Assembly: GCA_903813345.2 (NCBI GenBank)
Contig: CAIIXF020000005.1
Coordinates: forward strand, 24,803,375 to 24,867,374
Origin: Owenia fusiformis
Lineage: Eukaryota; Annelida; Polychaeta; Sabellida; Oweniidae
DNA: 64,000 nt
Reading direction: 5' to 3'
Position numbers and translations under genes: made by a program. Below, in pieces: positions 56,148 through 64,000 of this stretch (position 1 is the stretch's first letter; every line of letters starts with the position of its first letter). The notes beneath the pieces are model-generated. The model had not been told where the DNA came from. It saw nothing but the letters and a program-made list of their open reading frames with translations, and made no database searches.

Positions 56148-57068
56148 ATGACAAGTCTGATTTCAAGATACAGTAAAAACACTGTCAGAATAGCAGAAAG
56201 ATTTGCAGAACTGTTATTCCCAGAAAAATTGTGGTATGTCGTCAATGATGATGATCCAATGTTCAAATGGACAGACGATGGAGCAAGTTTTACAATCAAT
56301 GAAACCTATTTCGTGGAGAATGTTCTCGATATATATCCAGGATTCTTGCAAATCAATCTTTTTGCCAATGTGCGTCGTCTGCTACGAGAGTATGGATTCA
56401 TGTGGGATATGGAGGGTGAAAAATATGTGTTCACCCATTCCAACTTTGTGCGTGGACACCCAGAATTGGTGCAAAATGTGACACGTTGGCGAACCCGTAG
56501 ACGATCAAAAACTGGAAGACGAACAATATTACATGCATTACCGAGAGAACAAATATCACCATTGACAAGCCAGACCGTGTCAAAATTGGATAGGTCTACT
56601 AAAGAAAGAATAGAAATGATTGTGCCAAAACAGACTACCAAAACAAAGAAATTTATAACAATCATAAAGGGAAGGGATTTAAATTCCTCTATTGCTGATA
56701 ATAATGATCTCAGTCACAACAGTGCACACCTGGAACAATCAAGAACAACCACAACCAAAAACTTGATAAAATCAGCTGGTCACGCAAATTTTCCAAGAAA
56801 CATGTCACCACCAGTTTCACCAACATTTGCATCTAGTCAATCAAATTCGAAGAACTATTTGTGTGATGCAATGCAATTCACAGCTGTCAAAAACATTGCT
56901 GAGGAACGAGATCCTATTTTGGAACACCATGTTTGGTCCGCATTGTTTGACGATTTCATTCAAGAATATGATCATTTACAGCATCCTCAACCTGCAGAAT
57001 TTCGAAATTCACACCCTGTCAGTATGTTTGACAATGAAGAATATATATATGAGTTTGAAGAAATGTAA
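56148..57068 (+). CDS. Heat-shock-factor-type DNA-binding protein, intronless
   Basis: A single uninterrupted frame of 306 residues. Residues about 18-115 resemble the winged-helix HSF DNA-binding domain: FPEKLWYVVNDDDPMFKWTD, FTINETYFVENVLD, the recognition-helix region LFANVRRLLREYGFMW, and the wing/end HSNFVRGHPELVQNV. The nearest general pattern is HSF5/HSFY-like proteins, where the motif is SFVRQLNLYGF; here FANVRRLLREYGF departs from it. After the domain comes a basic run (RWRTRRRSKTGRR) that may be a nuclear signal. Then follows a Ser/Asn-rich region and an acidic C-terminus ending in EEYIYEFEEM. The usual HR-A/B heptad-repeat trimerisation region is not evident. It is likely a nuclear regulator. 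Lack of introns suggests retrogene origin. Confidence 0.75.
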   Translation: MTSLISRYSKNTVRIAERFAELLFPEKLWYVVNDDDPMFKWTDDGASFTINETYFVENVLDIYPGFLQINLFANVRRLLREYGFMWDMEGEKYVFTHSNFVRGHPELVQNVTRWRTRRRSKTGRRTILHALPREQISPLTSQTVSKLDRSTKERIEMIVPKQTTKTKKFITIIKGRDLNSSIADNNDLSHNSAHLEQSRTTTTKNLIKSAGHANFPRNMSPPVSPTFASSQSNSKNYLCDAMQFTAVKNIAEERDPILEHHVWSALFDDFIQEYDHLQHPQPAEFRNSHPVSMFDNEEYIYEFEEM

Positions 57069-57425
57069 AACCAGGTTGCAACACAATCACCAATATCAAA
57101 GTTGCAATGTTGAGGTGCTTGTCGTGTCAGTGCCACTGCAATAGGAAATGATTCACAATTATAGGCATATACTATAACAGACCACAGTTACAAACGAGTT
57201 AAAACATACTTGGCCAAATTTGTAAGTTGTGGCGGTGCAGACTGTTTCATTCCGTTACAATCATTCTGAACAACCAAGCCTCAGTCACAATTTTGCCTGT
57301 GCCTGACTCTGCTTTACTCCAGGGATTTACACAGACTAACTAGATAGGAAAATATTTAGTCAACATTACTTTGAAGTAGGCTACTTCCATATATTTACCT
57401 GTCTTTAGTTGTCAAGATACATGTA
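57069..57425. other. 3' flank of the HSF-type gene
   Basis: About 350 bp of unremarkable sequence up to the next mobile element. It should contain the gene's 3' UTR, but no strong AATAAA signal was noticed. Confidence 0.4.
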
Positions 57426-58393
57426 CAGGGTGGGCCAAAAAATGCCACATTTTTTTTAATGCTGTAACTTTTTTAATTTTTGATCCAAAATCATAATTTG
57501 CATTCCAAATGAAACTTGAAGTTGCAGTCTAGCCATGCATTATAAATTCTTAACTTATAGTCAGATAAAAGATGTCACCAGCATCTCACTTAAACATGTG
57601 GTGCACCATGAAAAGTAAACATAATTTCCATAATATACCTAAACTGATACCACCTGATGACCAACCATCTAATAGTTCTGATCTCTGTTAGATCTAATAC
57701 AATCTAAGTTGAAGGACCTTACTCACTTCTACTTATGGCTCTCAAATGGAGAAATGGACAGCTGAATAATAGTGACCTTTGAAACACGAATTAAGTCGAT
57801 ACGCAGCTTACTTTTGTTCTCTAACTATGTCATATATCATTATCATCCTTTCGTGCAAGTATTGGAGCGCTGAAGTACTTCCTTTTCGACTAAGACTTGT
57901 AATTGTTAGTCGAGTGAATGTTTTTACTGCCAAATTCCAATATGGCGTTTTCTGCTCGGACATTTTCGTAAATCTCCGGAGGTTTCCGAACCTAAATCAT
58001 TCTCAAAATTCATTTCGTTCGCTCCTAGCAAAGCGTCATATATATTGGTTGAAAAAACATTCACACAATGAACATTTTACAAGTCTTGATCAAAAAAGAA
58101 GTATTCCAGCGCTCCAATACTTGCACGGATTGATGATACTGATGTAAGACACAATTAGAGACCAAAAGTAAGCCGCAGAAATCTTTATTCCAGTTTTAAA
58201 GGTCACTATTATTCATCAGCTGTCCAAGTGCGCCGTGGGAAAGCTATTATATCAAAATCCACATAGCTTTCGCAGGAAGTAAGTAGGACCTATTTCATTA
58301 TTTTATTGCTTAGGACCCCTGACCCTATTATATGACTGCAAAATTTGGTGTACGTAGGTTGGGAAATAAAAATTGCGTTTTTGGCTCACTCTG
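57426..58393. mobile_element. Mariner-type non-autonomous element
   Basis: The left end CAGGGTGGGCCAAAAAATG and the inverse of TTTTTGGCTCACTCTG at the right are flanked by TA. A 472-bp foldback MITE sits inside (57755-58226). The left ~200 bp match 21570-21807 in inverse orientation. Such ends fit mariner-like elements. No transposase frame. Confidence 0.6.
57755..58226. mobile_element. Foldback MITE nested in the mariner-type element
   Basis: Long inverted arms of about 150 bp start TGGACAGCTGAATAATAGTG and are mirrored at the right end. Inner pairs include AGTATTGGAGCGCTG and its inverse. The loop is about 170 bp. No coding frame of note. Confidence 0.65.
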
Positions 58394-59204
58394 TATATCC
58401 AATAATGCACTGGACAAAAATGTAAATAATGTTGATCGGGTAGTCTACACTTGTATTTGCAAAATCCACATGAATTTGAATGTTCAAATCTTGTAAGTAT
58501 TTTTTGGTTTGTACTCGCTTTCAAATTCTTTTACACATGCCTTTCCTATTTTCTGTAAGCTATTTAAATGGAGAATACAGCCGCTTTTGTCTTTGCAGCA
58601 GATATTGTTCATTGTTTCTTCCTTTGAATTTTAGAAATGTTGTTTTGAAAAATTGAATGAAACTGAAGATATGTAACCCTAGTTCAACAAGTTAAACCTA
58701 GTCTGGGCCTTATTTCCTATCTGACATATTTTGTGGCCCGCCCTAGGTTTAACGTCCGTGCCTATTCGGCCCTTGATGCAAAATATTTAATAGTGGCCTG
58801 TGGCTTCTCGAGTCTCTTAGAGTAGTCTATATTAGTCTCAGCTTACAGCTAGACGTAACTTCATTGATTTCGTATGTACTCTAGAAAAGGTGCTACACGC
58901 ACCTACACGCACCTAGAACTCATTTTTAATAAATTTTATAAATATTTTTAAGAATATTAATCATATTTAGGATGAAGCGTTGCTTGTCTGGATTTAGATA
59001 TTTCAAAATTTCATTTCGGAGTTTGAAACATGGTGAAATTTTCTCGCTGTAGCTAAAAATGGCTTCCGGTTCTGGACGTGTGAATAAAATTTGAAATTAT
59101 TCTCGCTTAAAGAAATCAAATATAACAATAGATTCAGACGGGGATGTGAGCTGATGTTCTTCAAATCTATACATAAAGGTATATTTCATATTATTATGCC
59201 ATAT
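58394..59204. other. Intergenic DNA, little recognisable
   Basis: Contains one short palindrome (GTTAAACCTAG/CTAGGTTTAAC near 58691-58752). No coding exon is recognised. Confidence 0.45.
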
Positions 59205-59384
59205 TAACTGTGGGTGTGCAACAGTGTCAAGATATAGGGACAGAAAATATTGACATTTTAAAAGTACCGTTTTTTCGTTTTGTTATTATGGAAAGTCAAA
59301 CATGACTATAGATGATGTTTTATGTAGGCATTTATGTATGATACTTAACCATACTCTACGAAGAATGGATGATTTTTGTAGGCA

Positions 59385-60230
59385 TTTATGTAGGCATTCT
59401 TAAAACACGTTACTTTGCCTTAAAAACGTTACTTTATTGGACTTTAACTTTTCTCCTCGAAGAATGGATGATTTTATATTAGCATTTTCAAAACACAGTA
59501 CTTTGCCAATAAAACGTTACTTTATTGGACTTTAACTTTTCCCCACACATCAGTGCCGGAATGTATGATTTTTTATGAAGGCATTCTTAAAACACGTTAC
59601 TTTGTCTTAAAAACGTTACTTTATAGTCTAACTTTTCTCCTCAAAGAATGGATGATTTTTAGGTAAGCATTTTCAAAACACAGTACTTTGCCAATAAAAC
59701 GTTACTTTATCGGACTTTAACTTCTCCCCACAAAGAATGTATGATTTTTTATGTAGGCATTCTTAAAACACGTTACTTTGCCTTAAAAACGTTACTTTAT
59801 TGGACTTTAACTTTTCTCCTCGAAGAATGGATGATTTTTAGGTAGGCATTTTCAAAACACAGTACTTTGCCGATAAAACGTTACTTTCGTGGACTCTAAC
59901 TTTTCTCCTCGAAGAATGGATGATTTTTTAGGTAGGCATTTTCAAAACACAGTACTTTGCCGATAAAACGTTACTTTCGTTGACTCGCGTGGACTCTAAC
60001 TGTTTCCATGCCAAGTTGTTAAAAACACGTTACTTGGCCAGTTTATTCCTTCAAGTGTCGAACATTTTAGCCTGGCATTTTTAAAAAGCGTAACTTTGGC
60101 CGATTTCCGTAACTTTCTTGTACTCTTAAGTTTTCCTCCATCGAGCGTTGGTAAATTTTAGGTAGGCATTTTCAAAAAGCGTTACTTTGGCCCTTTTCCG
60201 TTACTTTCTTGGACTTAAACTTTTTTCGAT
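59385..60230. repeat. ~90-bp tandem repeat array, left arm (inverted)
   Basis: The same unit occurs as its reverse complement (CGTTACTTTATTGGACTTTA, TCGAAGAATGGATGATTTTT). Copies near the inner side, around 60000-60200, are the most diverged, as are the matching innermost copies of the right arm at 61610-61800. Confidence 0.75.
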
Positions 60231-61599
60231 GTGTTGAAAATCTTGTCAGTGAGTGGTATTACTAATTATTGTAAAATATAAGATGGACCATAGTGTAAAG
60301 AGAGGTTAGTAGTGTTTTTCCATTTATTAATTCACTTATTCCACCTTGAAAATCTTAAATTCTTGCAGAAACTTTTGTACAATGCCTAACCTTTGTTTTG
60401 GTTTGTTTCGTAGTTCGATGATCTTCCATGTTATTTTCGAAATAATAACATGGATGAAACTCCCTAAATAGGTACAGCTTTACTGCACGTTATACCTAAC
60501 TATCTGTAATATACAATAGTTACGTCTTGTACGTATGTTTATATTTTTTTCATTTTCTGTTGCAATATGTTGGTTGCTTATTTAACGTACGTTCAATGTA
60601 CTCAATTAGGCGGTTAAAAGACCAAAGTGGATCCTTTTTCATGAATGTACGTTAATTTATAGATTAGTTTAGCCGATAACAGTGTTGAATGACTTCAGAG
60701 TTGCAATTTTAGCGATTCATACGATAAAAGATCGATTCGATCCCAAACACCCACTTTACCGGAAGGCGCTCTCTGACGTCCGCGCCATTTAGGTCACTTA
60801 TAACATGGCATTATTTTTCACTTCCCTTTATTAGTACGTTTGAATGCAACCATCTTAGACATTGATGCAGCAATTTTGACCATGAACATGATCATGAAAT
60901 GAAATGATCATGAACGAATAACAGATTGACAGATTGATATGTGAAAATTTGGAAGGTGTATTTTCTGATACTGAGCGACATCTTTATAAAACACAGTTTT
61001 CAATCCGACTATAAGTATGAGTAATTCATAAAGATGTCGTTCGCTTCAACTACATCTCAAAAACGTCGAACTAAATCACTAGTTTTCAAGAATTATATAC
61101 ACATTGTATTATTCAAAACACGAGCTAACAAACAATACAATCGTTTGCATCAGAATATCAATGTATTTTTCCATTTAATATTGCACTGTTGTCTTTTGAT
61201 TGCTTTTTATCGACTGACGGAGACAAAACTGAAGTTCGTCAAAATGCGAGTCAAAATCATCTATTGAGTACTTTGAATTTAAAAAATAAGCAATCAAATG
61301 ACCATATTGCAACAATATTTGGAGAAATAGAAACCTATGTACAAGGCCTAACTTTAGTATTTCAGATAGTTACAGCAAACGTTTGGCATTCAGTAATTTA
61401 TTGAGTTTCATCCATGTTAATTTTTCGTGTCGAAAATGTCATGGCAGAGAAGCATCGAAATATAAGAGGCCACACATATGATAGCTAACTACAAAACAAA
61501 CCAAAATATACAAAAGTTAGGCCTCGTACAATTGTTTCTACTTTTACAAAATACTGTTCAATATCGTCCTTTGATTCCTTATTTTTTACATTCAAAATA

Positions 61600-63720
61600 C
61601 TCAATCGGGCAAAAAAGTTTAAGTCCAAGAAAGTAACGGAAAAGGGCCAAAGTAACGCTTTTTGAAAATGCCTACCTAAATTTCACCAACGCTCGATGGA
61701 GGAAAACTAAGAGTACAAGAAAGTTACGGAAATCGGCCAAAGTAACGCTTTTTAAAAACACCAGGCTAAAATGTTCGACACTTGAAGGAATAAAGTTAAA
61801 AGTAACGTTTTACTGGCAAAGTACTGTGTTTTTAGAATGCCTACATAAAAAATCACCCATTATTCGAGGAGAAAAGTTAAATCCACGAAAGTAACGTTTT
61901 ATCGGCAAAGTACTGTGTTTTGAAAATGCCTACCTAAAAAGCATCCATTCTTCGAGGAGAAAAGTTAAAATCCAATAAAGTAACGTTTTTAAGGCAAAGT
62001 ACTGTGTTTTGAAAGTGCGTGCATAAAAATCATCCATTCTTCGTGGAGATCAGTTAAAGTACAATAAAGTAACGTTTTAAGGCAAAGTAATACCTGCATA
62101 AAAAATTATCCATTCTTCGTGGAGATCAGTTAAAGTCCAATAAAGTAACGATTTTAAGGCAAAGTAACGTGTTTTAAAAAGGCCCTACATAAAAAACCAT
62201 CCATTCTTCGTGGAGTATGGTTAAAGTCGAATAAAGTAACGTTTTACTGACAAAGTACTGTGTTTTGAAAATGCCTAATATAAAATCATCCATTCTTCGT
62301 GGAGATCAGTTAAAGTCAAATAAAGTAACGTTTTTAAGGCAAAGTAACGTGTTTTAAGAAGGCCCTACATAAAAAACCATCCATTCTTGGTGGAGTATGG
62401 TTAAAGTCGAATAAAGTAACGTTTTACTGACAAAGTACTGTGTTTTGAAAATGCCTAATATAAAATCATCCATTCTTCGTGTAGATCAGTTAAAGTCCAA
62501 TAAAGTAACGTTTTTAAGGCAAAGTAACGTGTTTTGAAAAGACTACACAAAAATTCATCCATTCTTCGTGGAGAAAAGTTAAAGTCTAATAAAGTAACGT
62601 TTTTAAGGCAAAGTACTGTGTTTTGAAAATGCCTAATATAAAATCATCCATTCTTCGTGGAGATCAGTTAAAGTCCAATAAAGTAACGTTTTTAAGTCAA
62701 AGTAACGTGTTTTGAAAAGACTACACAAAAATTCATCCATTCTTCGTGGAGAAAAGTTAAAGTCTAATAAAGTAACGTTTTTAAGGCAAAGTACTGTGTT
62801 TTGAAAATGCCTGCATAAAAAGCCATCCATTCTTCGTGGAGTATGGTTTAAGTTGAATAAAGTAACGTTTTACTGACAAAGTACTGTGTTTTGAAAAGAC
62901 TACACAAAAATTCATCCATTCTTCGTGGAGAAAAGTTTAAGTCCAATAAAGTAACGTTTTTAAGGCAAAGTACTGTGTTTTGAAAATGCCTGCATAAAAA
63001 GCCATCAGTTCTTCGTGGAGTATGGTTAAAGTTGAATAAAGTAACGTTTTACTGACAAAGTACTGTGTTTTGAAAATACCTAATATAAAATCATCCATTC
63101 TTCTTGGAGATCAGTTAAAGTCCAATAAAGTAACGTTTTTAAGGCAAAGTAACGTGTTTGAAAATGCTTACATAAAATTCATCCATTCTTCGTGGAGTAT
63201 GGTTAAAATCGAATAAAGTAACGTTTTACTGTCAAAATACTGTGTTTTGAAATTGCCTACATATAAAAATCATCCATTCTTCGTGGAGATAAGTTAAAGT
63301 CCAATAAAGTAACGTTTTTAAGGCAAAGCACCGTGTTTTGAAAATGCTTACATAAAATTCATCCATTCTTCGTGGAGTATTGTTAAAGTCGAATAAAGTA
63401 ACGTTTTACTGACAAAGTACTTTGTTTTGAAAATGGCCTACATAAAAAATCATCCATTCGTAGAGATCAGTTAAAGTCCAATAAAGTAACGTTTTTAAGG
63501 CAAAGTAACGTGTTTTAAGAATGCGTACATAAAAAGCATCCACTCTTATTAGAGAAAACTTAAAGTCTATTAAGGTAACGTTCTAAAGGCAAAGTAACGT
63601 GTTTTAGAAATGGCTACATAAAAAATCATCCATTGACAATGAACGAACGTTTTAAAGTCAAAGTAACGTGTTTTAAAATGCCTGCATAAAACATAATCTA
63701 TTCTTCGTAAAGATAATGAT
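61600..63720. repeat. ~90-bp tandem repeat array, right arm
   Basis: The consensus includes TCCAATAAAGTAACGTTTTT, AAGGCAAAGTAACGTGTTTT and ATCCATTCTTCGTGGAG. Two unit types alternate over much of the array: one with AAGGCAAAGTAACGTG, one with ACTGACAAAGTACTGTG. This gives a higher-order period of about 180 bp. Confidence 0.8.
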
Positions 63721-64000
63721 TATATCACCAGGTTTCAACAGCCAAGGTAGCCAACGTTCCTTAATTACTTTTCATAATAACAAAACGAAAAAAACGGTAC
63801 TTTTAAAATGTCAATACTTTTTGTCCCTATATCGTGACATTTAATTACTTTTCATAATAACAAAACGAAAAAAACGGTACTTTTAAAATGTCAATATTTT
63901 TTGTCCCTATATCGTGACATGTATATGGGTGTGACACAATGATTTACAATATTTATAATACTAAGGCAGCTCAATCTTCCTCCTCAAAGCCGGAATATAG

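Larger units (their letters stand above)
59205..63938. mobile_element. Giant foldback element with tandem-repeat arms
   Basis: The outer ends are inverted copies: AAAGTACCGTTTTTTCGTTT then TGTTATTATGGAAAG on the left, and its inverse on the right. The right side carries that terminal block twice (63768 and 63843). Both arms consist of ~90-bp repeats in opposite orientation, about 8-10 in the left arm and about 22 in the right. The middle (about 60240-61600) also shows inverted homology around TTGGTTTGTTTxGTAGTT. The interior has only short open frames without recognised motifs. Foldback-type elements of other animals have this design. Confidence 0.6.

Noticed and set aside
56306-56665. 119-residue minus-strand frame opposite the HSF-type gene
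   Set aside because: Shadow frame of the plus-strand coding region.
57779-58147. 122-residue frame downstream of the HSF-type gene
   Set aside because: It lies wholly within a foldback MITE; its two halves come from inverted arms, and no domain is seen.
62633-62830. Repetitive minus-strand frame with similar halves (FNFSPRRMDEFLCS-like)
   Set aside because: It is a translation of the ~90-bp satellite and has no independent support.

Overview
The window is AT-rich, intron-rich animal nuclear DNA crowded with short transposable elements. The best-supported gene is NUP107, a scaffold nucleoporin of the nuclear pore Y-complex. It lies on the minus strand in 22 coding exons from 55921 down to 3833. 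The exons join in phase into a 944-residue protein that I recognise by similarity to human NUP107. The gene structure, the sulfotransferase type and the many non-autonomous DNA elements suggest a non-vertebrate, probably aquatic, animal. I cannot name the species or phylum.

Layout. At 1-152 (minus) is the start of an unidentified gene. From 3833 to 18070 (minus) lie NUP107 exons 22 to 4. From 18071 to 44760 is one 26.7-kb NUP107 intron. It holds two complete plus-strand genes for a cytosolic-type sulfotransferase family 3 protein, each with four coding exons and 396 residues. The two genes sit in a tandem segmental duplication (18719-28319 and 28320-43424). NUP107 exons 3, 2 and 1 follow at 44801-44761, 45801-45713 and 55921-55847. 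A divergent, apparently intronless gene for a heat-shock-factor-type DNA-binding protein starts at 56148, only 226 bp from the NUP107 start codon, so the two genes probably share a bidirectional promoter. From about 59.2 to 63.9 kb is a large inverted (foldback) element whose arms are built of ~90-bp tandem repeats.

Repeats. Comparing the two sulfotransferase segments gives natural empty sites, which date several insertions to after the duplication: hAT-like and MULE/hAT-like elements in copy B, and family 1 and family 2 elements in either copy. Two unrelated-looking families begin with the same AACTAGA terminus, carry a hairpin near one end and leave no clear target duplication; one forms a head-to-tail array. 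This resembles rolling-circle (Helitron/Helentron) elements, but that is an inference from structure.

How the genes relate. NUP107 and the HSF-type gene probably share a promoter region. The sulfotransferase pair is nested antisense inside NUP107 and should be transcribed independently. No functional link between sulfation and the nuclear pore is implied. I saw no RNA genes, CRISPR arrays or clear retroviral or LTR elements.
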